Shown here in pieces: positions 1-14,449 of a DNA stretch of 64,000 bases. Below the pieces are notes generated by a model. It searched no databases. It was not told the origin of the DNA and saw nothing but the letters and a program-made list of their open reading frames with translations. Source of the stretch: Mytilisepta virgata (taxonomy: Eukaryota > Mollusca > Bivalvia > Mytilida > Mytilidae); assembly GCA_028015205.1 (NCBI GenBank), contig CM051514.1, positions 34,054,150-34,118,149 of the forward strand, read 5' to 3'. A program made the position numbers and the translations under genes. Each line of letters begins with the position of its first letter. Within the stretch, counting starts at the first letter, position 1.

Positions 1-75
1 GTTGTGGATATTCAGTGCGAAAACTTACAAACACGATCATCTATGTTCATGTCTGTATTGCCAAGAGCATCACAG
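1..75 (+). CDS. Exon fragment of the Fn3-like gene, 5' edge of window
   Basis: In frame 3 it reads CGYSVRKLTNTIIYVHVCIA and then KSIT, the typical late Fn3 strand ('YV.V...N..G') of this gene, followed by a GT donor at 76-77. It ends in phase 1, but the next exon (415) needs phase 0. An exon between them is therefore missing, very short or unrecognised. An 11-nt micro-exon at 188-198 would fit the phase but is not convincing. Confidence 0.5.
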
Positions 76-3000
76 GTTGGTCTCGTTCTTGTATCTTAAT
101 TTTTTTCATTTTGTTTATTATAAAAGTATACTATTAAATTTTAAAATGACAAAACACCGCTTAAAAAGCAATTAATTTTATTTTTAGAAAGTGTTTATGT
201 ATATTAACTGTTTATTCACTAGGATAAATATGACCCATTATATAAATTAAAATATATGTTATCAATCTTACTTTATTCTTTTTTGTCTAATTGGATGTTT
301 TTCTTCAGATTTAAAAAAAAACAGATCAAAATTAATTTTTTTCATCATTTTTTTTTTTGATGTCCAATTTAAATAAATCCCTCAGAACATTGCTCCTTAT
401 TAATATCATTTTAGCTGCTTTTGAACTGGAAGCCTGGTATTAATGATACTTTGATTTATGACTATGAAATTGGATTGTCTACAACTAAACACAGTCCAGC
501 TCCTGATATTGTACCTTTTACATCAGCAAATCACAACAACCATTTCAGACTGAACAATCCTGATCTACACGAAGGAGAAATATTTTACATTGTTATAAAG
601 ACTATCACTAAATCTGATGTTCAGAATATACAGGTAATTAATCTTATATCTTATATTGACCTTACTTTGTCTTAACAAATAAAAATACGAATATCATTTG
701 ATCATTTGTCATTCATAATTAGCATTTGGATTGACCATTTTTGTCGACATTTTAAAGTACTTAACAAGTTTCTTTAGTATAGAAGGAACCAATAATTTGA
801 TGATCATGTCTAATGTTAGAAAACTGCAATTTTGTTAAAAGATTTAGGCAATTACAAGTGTATCAATAAGAATTGGTCGGACATTACTCGGCACTTATCC
901 CTTCTTTTTACTTCTTCCCCTGTCTTGCCAAAGACAACGTGAGCTTTTGTCATCACTTGGCGTCCGTCCGTTAACTTTTCACATTTTAATCTTCTCCTCT
1001 GACACTACTGGGCCAAATGGAATTACATATGGCAGGAAGCATCTATATAAGATCCTTTATAAATTTTCCTCATTGGTCAATTGTTGTTTCTGATTGGCTG
1101 AGTTTTCAAAAATCTTTTTGTCTGAAACTGCTTGGCCAAATGGAACGAAACTTGACAAGAAGCATATATAGGAGGTCCTTTATACATTTTCCTCAATTCG
1201 TCTCAATCGGACTACAAATATGGCCACCATGGGCGTTCTTGTTTCTGATTCGCGGATATAAAAATCTTCTCTGAAATCGCTAAGCCAAATTGAACAAACT
1301 TGACAGGAAGCATATATGGAAGGTCCTTTATACCGTTTCCTCATTTCGTCCCGATCTCAATTTAAATATAGTCGCCATGAGCAGTTGTTTTTTTTGATTG
1401 GCTGATATGAAACAATCTTCTCCTCTGAAGTCGCAGGGCTAAATGGAACGAACCTTGGAAGGAAGCATCTATGGGAGGTCTTTACAAAGTATCCTCATTT
1501 CGTCCCGACCGGACAACAAACATGGCCATCATGGGCAATTGTTGTTTCTGATTAGCTGATATGGAAAAATCTATCACCAGGCCATTGGAACGAAACTTGA
1601 CGGGAACCATCTATGGGAGGTTCTTTACAAAGTTTCCTCATGTCGTCCCGATCGGGCAATAAACATGGCCTTCATGGAAAATTCTTGTATTTCATTCGTT
1701 GATTAAAACATTTTTTCTGGAACTGCTTGGCCAAATAGAAAGAAACTTGATAGGATGCATCTATCAGAGATTCTTCACAAAATGTCGTCATTGCGTCCCG
1801 ATTGGTCTTCAAATATGTCTGCCATGGGCAGTTCTTTTTTCTGATTGGCTGATATAAAACAATCTTCTCTTCTGAAGTCGCTGGGCGAAGTGGAACTAAG
1901 CTTGGAAGGAAGCATCTGTGGGAGGTTTTTTACATAGTTTCCTCATATCGGACAACTAACATGGCAATCATGGGCAATTCTTGTTTCTTATTGGATGATT
2001 AATTTTTTTCTCTGGAACCGCTTGGCCAAAACTGTCAGCCAAACTTGACGAGGAGCATCTATGGAAAGTCTTTTATGAAATGAATTTTTTATCCTGAATG
2101 GACAACAAGCATGGCTGCCATGGGCAATTCTTGTTTCTAATTAGCTGATATAAAGAAAAGTTCTTCTCTGAAACCGCTTGGCCAAATAGAACGAAACTTG
2201 ACTGGAAGCATCTGTGGGAATTTTTTATTACAAAAAAAGGACAAATATACCTAAGGAGCAATAAAAACATAATCCATTTGACAGACAAACCCAGGAAGAC
2301 AAATGAACAACCACAAGCACAACAAATAAACAGAGAAAACTAAAAAAAAACAATGAACAACACGAACTCCTATAAAAACCAGGAGTGAACCCAGGTGCTC
2401 CGGAAGGGTAAGCAGTTCCTGCTCCGTATACGGCACCTGTCGTGAAGTTCAACAAAGTTAATCAAATGGAAGTCACAAATCGGTGGAGTTCTCATTTTGT
2501 CCAGATCATGTGACAAACAATGGCCGCCGTAGGCAATTCTTGTTTCTAATTAGTTGATTTAAAAGAAAAATTATCTCTGAAACTGCTAAGCCAAACTTGA
2601 CAGAAAGTGTCTATGGCTTATAACAAAAATCTACAGAACCGCAGAATTGCTTGAAACCAAACATGGCCTGAACGTTCCTCATTAGGTGTCAATCCTCCAT
2701 TCAAGATGGCCACCAGCAGGGGATTTAAGTCAACATAAGACCCCATGGGAAATACATGCAACAATATTCTACAGAACTGAATTGAAGAATATGCTGATCT
2801 GTAAATAGAAGGACCTTGATGCAGAAAAAATTGGTCCCTACAAGGCTTACCACACTTCACAATGATAGTGAGAAGTGACTTCTTCGTTCCAGGTGAGCGA
2901 TAGAGGCTCGGACCTCTGAGCCACTAGTTTATTTGCCGGAGATGTTGAGATTTGTTAATTCATTCTGATATAAACATTGCATACTTTATGTACCTGTCCA

Positions 3001-6000
3001 AAATAGTTGCATTCAGACATCTGGATATTTAATTCGAATATCTTTATATAAGACCAATATGTTATTCATTCTGTCTGTTGGGTGTCTTTGGTGGATTGGT
3101 ATTTCGAGCTTTCCTGTTATATATTTTGTTGTGCCTCGCGCTCTTATACTGAAGTCTATTCTTATCTTATTTCCTTTCATGGTTGTAGTAAATTTATCTT
3201 GTATTCATTTTAATTTCCATTATGTAGAAGACGAGAACATGATATATTTTGTAGTTTCTTGATCTACCTACATGTATGTGTCACAGGTAGTCATTCCTTT
3301 GTTTAGGCCAATTAAAATTAATTGATAGATTTTCATCCCCGCCCGCCCCTCGAAAATCGTGCCCCCCGATTTTTTTTATTTTCTAAAATTTACGATTTCC
3401 GGTATCCGTGTCGATAATTTCGTTTTTTGTTAACTTCCTGTAACAATTCAACATGGTTTTCGTGATTCGACTATTTTTGTGACCTTTAGATGTCTTTTGG
3501 TCAGCTTAAGTCTGCAGAGATTGGAGTTGAAATTTCTATTGTGCATGTTTCTGGAGTAAAAACATATATAAGCCATTTTATAACGTTTACATATTAATAA
3601 CACCTTACAAAATAGTTTCATATGAAATAAAAAATAAAAAATTAAATCCTCCCACCCGCCCCATTTGTTTTCAAAAAGTTGGATGAAAATCTACTAATTA
3701 ATTTTAGTTGGCCTTAAAGAAAGATTTCAAAATCATGACCTAATTAATGATAAAAGTGCATTTGCGGTGTATATTTAAACTAATTGAATAAAAAAAAAAT
3801 AACAATTTAAAAAACCCTTGAACTTGAGATTAAATTCTCTTAACGGCTACTTTCTTCCTATAATAGGGTAAATTTGGGAAATGATATGTGAATGCTAACT
3901 CAAAATATTTGCTAAGATATCTCCACGTTATAGGCTAGCGAACAGCCTAAATATAGACATTTTATATCAGAAATAAACGCCAGTTGTACTTGTATTGTTC
4001 ATAAGCATCTAACCAGAACCGTTTTATTAAATATTATACATACTAGGCAAAAATTAAATATGCATTTTTATGAAATATTTAAAACCAATTGTTTACATAC
4101 TAGGCGAAGGTTAAATATGCATTTTTTGAAAAAAAGATTATATATGTGGACAACAAAATATACTTTTTAAAAAAATTTATTGATTACCTGGAGAAGGATC
4201 TTAGCTGTTCCGAATCATAAAGTAGGCGTGATTCTTGGAATAATTTTTGCTTAAGATTTAATTCTTGGTATAATTCCTTCGTGCGTATTCACCACTTATA
4301 CGCCTAGGTTATTTTAGATTTTTTCTTTGCTACTTAGTTAATTTAAAATTTCCCCCAATTACTGACGATATTTGCTTTTTATTCATACATGTAACTGTTT
4401 AAACATTGAACTTGAGAGTTAATCAAAAGTAACATAAGCAATTCTCATGTATTTGTTGTCGTAATCATAGAGTGTTGGACCAATAATAATAGACTCAACA
4501 GCTCCAAGATTTAATGGTTCACCAATAAATGTCTGGTTAGAGGATGACTTTCTAGTTGCAAACTGGTCCAGCGATTCTTTTTATGATGACGAAGATCCAA
4601 ATCCTCTGCTCTATGAATACAGTTTAGGTATGAAGTCTTGAAGTACTAGGATAATGTCATTTAGACCATAGATGTAATGTTCTGTTATCTAAATAGTTTA
4701 GATAATATATCAAAACACTATTTTCTGTTTACACTTTATCTAACCCAAATGAGTAAAAAATTATCACATTGTTTTGTGTTGTAAATACTTCAAGTCCTTG
4801 ATAACCACAAGACCGTTCTTCATTCCTTTGGCATTTCTACAAAGGGTGAAGAAATGGACCTTCCTGCTTTTTATTGGATTCCTAAACTACATAAGAATCC
4901 GTTTAAACAAAGGTACATTGCTGGGTCAGCTAATTGCTCTACAAAACCTCTTTCAAAGATTTTAACATCCATATTGACATGTATTAAAGAGGGCCTTCAG
5001 AATTACTGTGAAACATCATATTCCACCAGTGGCGTCAATCAGATGTGGATTCTTAAAAACTCCAAAAATTGACTTCAATATCTAAAATCAAAATCTTTGG
5101 CTACATGCAACAGCATAAAAACTTTCGACTTCTCTACACTCTACACTACCATACCACATTCTCAATTAAAAGATCGCATAAAGCAACTAGTTCATCAATG
5201 TTTTTTTCAAGAAAAATGGGACTCGCAGATATAAATTCCTTGTGCTAGGTAGAGAAAAGTCTTATTTCGTGAAGAACCACTCTGATTCTGACAAAAAGTA
5301 TTCTGAAGATGAAATTACAAACATGTTAGATTTTCTCATAGACAACATATTCGTTGAATTTGGCGGTCTAATTTTTCAACAAACAATCGGCATTCCAATG
5401 GGAACCAACTGTGCTCCTCTCCTCGCCGATCTGTTTCTGTACTCATATGAAGCGGACTTCATTCAAGGGTTACTACGTGAAAACAAAAAGAAACTAGCCC
5501 AATCCTTTAATTTCACTTTTCGTTATATAGATGATGTTTTGTCGTTAAATAACGACAAATTCCAAGACTTTCTACATCTTATCTACCCCAGTGAGCTTGA
5601 AATTAAGGATACTACAGATACACCAAAGTCCGCTTCATATTTGGATTTGTTTCTTGAAATAGACTATGAGGGACGTTTGAAGACAAAACTTTATGACAAA
5701 CGTGATGACTTCAACTTTCCTATTGTTAATTTTCCCTTCTTAAGTAGCAATATACCAGCATCGCCTGCATATGGCGTCTACGTTTCTCAGTTTATCCGGT
5801 TTTCAAGGGCATGCGTGAGTTACCCTGACTTTCGACAAATAGGATTACTGCTGTCACAAAAGCTTCTTGGCCAGGGTTTTATCAGGGATAAGTTGATGTC
5901 ATCACTTAAGAAATTTTACGGTCGTCATCCTGAATTGATTGACCCTTACAGTGTTCCAATATCTAAGATGATGTTGGACCTGTTCCCACTGTCGTAACCT

Positions 6001-9000
6001 TTCATGTGCCTCCACCGATTTGTGACTTCCACCGGATTAACTTTGTTGAACTTCACGACGGGTGCCGTATATGGAGCAGGAACTGCTTACCCTTCCGGAG
6101 CACCTGAGTTCACTCCTGGTTTTTATAGGAGTTCGTGTTGTTCATTATTTTTAGTTTTCTGTGTTTATTTGTTGTGCTTGTGGTTGTTCGTTTGTCTTCC
6201 CGGGTTTGTCTGTCCAATGGATTACGTTTTTTTGATTGCTCCTTAGGTATATTTGTCCTTTTTTCAAGTTTGATTTGGACGTTTATACTCAGGTTTTCAA
6301 ATCGAGAAGAATTTCTCATGTGCTGATTTTATAATGTAAAACACGACTGGTATTAATGAATTGCTCTCCTTAAATTTTGGGTTACTACCGCTTCCCATAT
6401 ATGATTACTGCTGATTAACTACAAATTTTAAAAAATGCACACTTGGTGAATTGTAAATTTAGCATGTCTAACACAGGTAACTATGATCTGTATGAACCGA
6501 TCTTAAAGTATTTGAACAAAAAAGTAAGTATGTTGGAAACAGCTCATACATGTACGACAATAGAATACGAGGAAGAAATGGAAAAGGTGAGCTATCAAAA
6601 GGGGCATAACACGACTTAAATGTACAAAATACACAAGTCGAGCAAAACCAAATACAAATAAAAAAAGCAACAACAAAAAATAAAAGTAAAAATTATCAAA
6701 CTTTCGACCAATATGGCCTTGATCAAGAGCATTAAAAAATAAAAGGGTGTTGTCCCATTGAAAACCAGAGCAAGACTGTCTGGCTATATCGGTCAAAACG
6801 TTTGACAATTTTTACTTTTAACATTTGCTGCTTTTTTATGATTTTGTATTTGGTTTTGAACGACACGTTATAAAATAGTTTTTTTGATTTTTTAATAGGA
6901 CACTGCGAATATAGCACAGATGTCAGAGAATACACGCCGTTGACCTTCGATGGGAGTTGTAAGAAGACCATTCCGCCAAAGTGTACAGCAATTCCTTTAT
7001 CATCGTTACATTGGTCATTACACGAAAATCATGACTATTATGTTACTATCAAAGTGACCAATCTGGCTGGTCTTTCTATCGCAGCGACTTCATCTCCTTA
7101 CACACATGATACAAAACTCCCTGTTGCCGGTGTTGTGTATGATATTGATCCCCAATCCTTATCTTCAGACATTTTTGAGGTGCGTATGTTTGAGTAGTAA
7201 CAAGAGAAGTAGTTGATTAGAATTGTTTTAATGAAATCTGTAATATGTGTAATACCTGCTACCCCTTTGTAGTTTTTACATAACATTTAAAGATTAAAAA
7301 GCCTTGTCTTCAGTTTTATGCAAATGGCTGAACGTGTAATGCCCCAAACAAATAGTTTAATATGCGAAACGAGTGCGTTAAAAGTGCGGATTGTGTGCGT
7401 ACAACTTGCGAATCGTGTAAATGTGGTTTGCGTGTGGTGAGATTCATGTAACGAGTATGAGATTTCATTCGCCGAGTTAAATATTAAAACGTGTGAATTA
7501 AAACCAGAGCATATTTCAAACTTGAATTAAAAGATTGTCTGAATGAACTTTCAACTGTGTCAAATGTTTCAAAATATGCATATTGATAATCCCGCACAGT
7601 TTCCTTTCTTCTATGTTTTTTTCTAACACTAATGTGACTTGTTTAATTATTGACGAAAACTTGGTTTTTTAAAGGTATATTAAATAAAATGGTTGTTTTA
7701 ATGACAGCATTATCAATATCATATCCGTTAATATGGTATGGTTAATTATGTAAAAATAACATGCAGAGGTTTATTGTTTAAAAAAATACAATATAGTTTC
7801 AGTTCTGTCATTAAGGTCTAATACATTTTTTTGTTAGTAAAATAGCATAAATAACAAATCACATATAAGCCAAAAATTATTATGTGATTATAACAAAAAG
7901 TTGAATGTCGACTGTATTACACTGGGTTTCTTAATCGTACTTATTTTTTTGTAATAAATAAAATGAAATATCTATTCATATTCGGAAAAAAATTATTTAA
8001 TTCGTGTGTAATATTCCGTTCTTATTTTACAAACACAATTTTTAAAAATTGCACGATCGGAAATCGTGTAATGTGCATTGTGTGGTTTGCGTGTAACATG
8101 CCAAACTTGTGCGTTTATCGTGCGAATCATGTGAGTGTTTTTTGGTGCGTTACACGTTCAAACATGTGTTAAGGTTCTGAATGGCAGATTGGTCTAGTTA
8201 GTTCATTGTAGCTGCTCTGAGGTTGTGCGAATCACTGCCAAACGTGTTCAGGTCTGATTATATTTGACATAGAACGTCATGTTTTCTACCGAAGATCGGT
8301 ATTTTGTTTGTCACTCCGGATTCATCTACTACTAGATTTGGATAAGATATTGCATCATAAAACATAAATGATGTTACAACGAAAGGGGACAATAAAGATA
8401 CTTTGACAGACGGCTTTCGTAAGAAGTGGCCACTTATAAAACTGGAGGGATGTATATGTATTCACAAATTATATCATGCACTAGCTTTTGCAGCATCCTT
8501 TATTTCATATAACAGTTATAGTAAATATATGATTTTAACTTAAATATAAAGCGTTGAACGAAATGATTTTTAGAATAATATTCTTTGATATCGATTCTGA
8601 AGCACAAGATGTGCACATTTCGTCGACTTACGATTCATCAGTTGTGCTCAAAACGTTGAAGAGCAAATTAAAAAGTACCAAGATGACCAAAATACGTAAA
8701 GCATAGTGATGCACTAGGTAGATTCTCCTTAGTTTTCACAAAGTTTACAATTTTGTAACAGTAAATTTTAAGTATCAATTTTGGGCTTGTATCGAAATAC
8801 AAGCAACTGAGCTGAGGATACTTTCTGGAACTTTAAGAGCACGACCACAAACATCGCTCAATGGTTAGGATGATAGAGTCCACCAGCAGTGGTATCGACT
8901 CAGTATTAAAAATACTATTCTTTGATACCAATTTTGATGCATAAGATGTGGAATTTATTTCATATAGTAGGGAACTGTTTGTCTGGCCGTTCATGTCTTT

Positions 9001-12000
9001 CATAAATGTCCTGTTTTTTTTTTGGATAATATAGATGGTTGAGAACTGCCAGCTAGTCTATGAAAACAATAGAATAAACCCAGGAATATTAATTGTATAT
9101 CCAGTTACACTATAATTATTAGATCATCCTTTTATACTGATAATTTTTCAATCACAAATTGTTACTTTAATTGCAGTAAAATGTGATTAAAAGTATATTG
9201 TAAAACATTTTGTTTTCAGGATATACGTGATATAGATTTCACAAACAGTTTGGATTCGTTGGCTGTGAAATGGACCCCATTTTATCATCCTTTTCTTTCC
9301 CTTCACTATAAAATCTGTGTTGGAACTATGATTGGCTACTGTGATGTGACAGAAGTAGATCATATTGACGCTTCAGTAAAGAGCTATAGATTTAAAGATA
9401 TAACGTTAATTGTTTTTAAGGTATATTAAATAAATAGGTTACATGTATAGGAAATATTAAATGTAATTCTTAATACAATTTCTATTCATATAAATGAAAT
9501 ATGCAGAGTGTATTTAAAGAGGAGCTGATTCATAGCGCTGAACATAAAGCAAAAATTCATTAATCCATTTCTGATCAATTCACAGTTTTGCAGAGATTTA
9601 TGTGTTCTCTAACCTTACCCCTTCTACATCTTCACCATTTTTTGTGAAATAAACTATGAAATCCTATAGAAGGGCGTATCTTATATAATTATATATGGTA
9701 AGTATGTAAATATTTATGAAATGTTTCTTCTATTTTTGCGATGAAAGAAATAAATCAAATTAAATATCGGATTCCAAAAACTCACTGATGAAACGTCATT
9801 TAAATTTGGCCAGTTTTAATATTGTTTTTATGATTTAATATTTATTATGCTTTTAATAAATTACTTTTTTTTCAATATAAACAGAACTATTGAAAACAAG
9901 AATGTTTAGTTCTTTTCGAATAAATCAACTAATTTTAAAAAAAATTATCTGGATTGACGAAAATGCACCTTTTAAAATTTCCCTAATATTCCAACAACGT
10001 AATTTTTTAACTACTTTGTATAAAACTATACACCTAAAATTCAAATCATTTGAAAAAATCGAAAATAATAAACCACTGACGGATTTTATTTTCCAAATGA
10101 TAAAACTTTTAGAAGATGTTTATTTTGAAATTATATTGCAACTTTAGAGATAAATGAATTACAAGGAAAAACTGTAATATTTTATACATTGTATCTACAA
10201 TCATATTTCTGTGTGGTAAATTTTTGTTTTATATAAGCAAAACGTTCATGTGCGTTTCGTTAAATTTATATATATATATATTTTGAAAATGTTCTTTTAC
10301 AGAAATACTTTATAATGGTAGAGGGTGTATCAAAGGCTGGAAATGTTAGCATTTCAACTGATGGTGTCACAGTGTTGGATAATAAAACTCAGCTTGGAAT
10401 CCGTATCAACGATGGACACAATGTTACGGGTATTCTTTTAATGATTATAATCACGCCCAATTATCTCTCAAATTCATAACAATTGGTTATGGTTAAATTT
10501 TCACAATATGCTAATTAATTTCAAAATTTTGAGAATTTGATTCGATGAAATAGTTCCCGTTTGTAAAGTGTTTATTAAACCATTTAGAAACACACACTAA
10601 TAATTGAAAAATCTGTTTCGAACAGAAATTGGCCATGAAAGATATTGAAATTAGTTCAGAGCGCATTTTGTGGCTATACTCGTATGTAATTAACTAAAAT
10701 TGAACACACAGTAGGGACATAATATTACACCGAATCACATACTTGGGTGTTTTAAATAGAGCAGGATAATGTGAATATTTAACTTTATCAATTGTTATGC
10801 ACAAGAGAGATAAGCAGGCGTGATAACTGTTTATGTTCCAATATATCAATGTGTTTAGAAGGAAAGACCATTTACTTAATGATGTAATGATTCTTATTAT
10901 TGATAATATTTGCTATGGTAGAGATTATCAATACAGAAAACAGAATATGACATATAGCATCCCAAGAAATGTTACAATTTTGAATTAAAATCAACAACAT
11001 AATATAAATTCGAATTGAAAGTTTGTAAAAACTATTTTACAAGATTTTGTTCAAGTACATATTACAGATATTTAGATGGTAGGATGAATATTTACAATAC
11101 AAAAAACGTGTATAGATGAGGTGAATTGATTAAACATGAGCATTGTACAAATTTAATATGATCCGACTGCATTATATTATACGCATATAGGATTAAAAGA
11201 ACAACCATTCGATTTTTAGAGAGAAAGGATGCTCTTGGATTCTATATGTCTTTATTCGTGACATATTATTCATACCAATAAAATATCCCATCACAATGTT
11301 GATTTACAATAAATTTGTGTTATGACGAATGGTTTAGGTATCAAATATATTTGGTCCAATTGTCCGATGGTATCACAGTTAATATTATATATTACTTTAC
11401 CACATATTAATATGACATCGATCTAAAGTCAATACTCTTTCTTTTAGAAAATGTAAAATTGAAGAATAGCCATCATGATATGGTAAATATACATTGTATA
11501 TGTCAAAGTAAGATAAAAAATGTCATATAATCGGTATAATAATTGTTGTATAATAATGTAAGCAAGTATATCAAGGGAAATCCAATTCAATTGTCCTTAA
11601 CAGTTTACATTAGTTTCGGTAAAGAAGGTAATGTATTATGGAAACGGTGTCCTATACTTTTCCCCAAAAGACTCACTGATAGGGGTAAATTGGTCAACTT
11701 GGAAATACATTGCAACTTACAGCCACTTTTAAAAGTAATAACAGGAAACATGCGTGAAATAGATTTGTTAGGAATAGGGATTTTTAAGAAGCTGGATCTT
11801 TATTCAAAATGCCAGTATAAATTAAGAACTTACTGTCTATATTTTTTTTTCTGGTATTAAAATCTAATTATTTACATATTTATTTTCTTTCAATTTTATC
11901 ATGTTTACTCATGGCAGAATGTTGCTCCAGCCTATCTGGATGAAGATATAGATTTTCAAAGATCTACGGCAACTCTTGAAGCTTATTGGAAAATACCTTC

Positions 12001-13377
12001 CAGTTATAGTGATATCATCACAAGTACTGTCTTTGGAATTGAGAAGAAATCCCCTGTTGGAGGTATGTGCAGTGAATTGTACATATTTTCCTAAATATAT
12101 GTATATTTGTTTTTCTCATTTTTAACACAATATGTTCGTAATAATTTCATATTCGAACATCTCGATTGTGTCCTTATCTACATATAATATTATTGAGTCA
12201 ATTGGTTTCAAAGTAGGTGCATTTATGATCCATACTGCAATTTTGTTTATTTCTACATAACATGTAATGTATAAAAAAAATAAGGATTTGATGGTATACC
12301 TAAAGTTTTGGTGCCATGCCACCCAAAAAAACATCGAAAATTAGTATCCTCGTTTTAATGGATCCACACATGAGGTTGTAAACCTGAAATGTGAATACAT
12401 GTGCTAAATATTGATAAAAGCACCGCAAATCAAATAACACTAATGAATTCTGTTTATTCATAGATTACTGGAGTGAATTTCAACCATTCTCTTACATTGG
12501 TAACCATCATAGCATCAGTATTGGGGATTTAAATTTGAACCCGGGTATAACATACAGAATTAAAGTAAAGGTCTGCGCTGGTAGGATATGTTTTCCTCCA
12601 GATTACAGTACCGGAGTTACTGTTATACCAAATAAACCTGTAACTGGTGGTATGGTGGTCGATTTGTACACAGGAAAGGTAAGACGTCACTACTATTAAG
12701 TTTTCTAGATATGATAGTGGCATTCTGATCTTTTCACATCAGGTATTACTTTTCTCCAATATGGAATTTTTTCACGTATAAATAAAAAATGAAATAAATC
12801 AATCTCTTTGAAAGTTGGATGATATACATTTTTTTACCAGTTTTTATTTTGATAATTAGCGGATTTCTCTTGTGTGTTATACATCAGAGGGACTGGATAT
12901 ATATTGAAGGTTGAGATACCCATAAAACTGTTATAACCCAGTGACCGTATCAATTCAAACTGTTGTTTCTGTGTTTGTGTTTTTTGCTCTTTTATGTTAT
13001 TATTTTTCGGAAAATCCATGTAATGACGTTAAAGGATTGGCATTTTCTTGTTTATCTGTACTGTTATCCATTTGGATGTTTTTTCTTCATATATTAAATC
13101 AAATGTGCTCACATTTAATTTGATCATGTAGATTGTTGTCACAATTGAGAGAATGTATGACCCTGATATTGAAGATGAACAGGAGGCTGTGGGTGCTGTA
13201 GATACATATGAATGGTCAATAACAGATAATAATAAAGCAATGTACACCAAATGGACGGAAGTAGTTAATAGTACTTATATCAACAATACTCACGTTAGTA
13301 TGTTACAAATAGCTAGACATATCTTTCCACTGAAAAAGATATACCATCTAAATTAAATGTGAATGGTTATGAATAGA

Positions 13378-13445
<68 letters not shown>

Positions 13446-14399
13446 GTTCTAAATTAAAACCTTGTATACAGATTATATATTAATCAAATAAATTTCCAAC
13501 ACGACTAGATTTTTCATGACTGTATTTCACTAGTACTTTCACGTCTTTCGACGATCTTCAGGTGAATAAATACAAAAGTAGCTAAGTAACGTTTATGTGA
13601 CGTTACGTTATTAGAACAACTTAGTAACGCTATGAATAGAAAGCGAAAGTATAAAAATATAAATTTAGATTTAAAAATGTTAGAACATTAATAAAATAAA
13701 TTGAATACTTTACACCACATTTGAAGCGTCTATTGACCAAAGCTAGATTTGATCCGCAACAAAACGAGGAACCAAAAGTCGTGTCTCCGTGTAAAGACAA
13801 ACGTTGTGAAACTTGCAAATACATTCATTCTGGTCCGGACATCACCACAAAAGATGGAACCAAAATTTATACAAACGCCAACATGAACTGCAAGAGCGCA
13901 AACCTTATTTACTGCATTAAATGTCCAAATTGCAATGAAATATACATCGGCCAGACAGGAAATACACTAACAAAGAGGATGACGGTGCATCGCCAACAAG
14001 TCCGCGAAGAGGCCTACAGACAAATTCCACTGAGTGCCCATATAGAAACTTGTGGAGGTGGAAATTTTTTTATTTTTCCTTTCTTCAAAATGAAGCAAGA
14101 AAGTGAATCTTTAAGGGAAATTAAAGAAAGAAATTTTATTAAAAAATTTAAGGCAGTGTTGAACGGACATTAAAGTATTCAATTTATGTTATTAATGTTC
14201 TAACATTTTTAAATCTAAATTTATATTTTTATACTTTCGCTTTCTATTTATAGCGTTACTAAGTTGTTCTAATAACGTAACGTCACATAAACGTTACTTA
14301 GCTACTTTTGTATTTATTCACCTGAAGATCGTCGAAAGACGTGAAAGTACTAGTGAAATACAGTCATGAAAAATCTAGTCGTGTTGGAAATTTATTTGA

Positions 14400-14449
<50 letters not shown>

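Noticed and set aside
9890..10147. 85-codon open frame
   Set aside because: Lys/Ile/Phe-rich translation of AT-rich intron; no start context or motif.
11543..11860. 105-codon open frame in intron 7
   Set aside because: No domain motif, no fitting splice phase, base composition like the intron.
14321..14350. Hammerhead-ribozyme-like core (CTGAAGA, short stem, GAAA) in the PLE-type arm
   Set aside because: PLE repeats can carry hammerheads, and CUGANGA and GAAA are present. However, the first stem II pair is U-U and no UH cleavage site follows a matching stem III, so an active fold is not supported.
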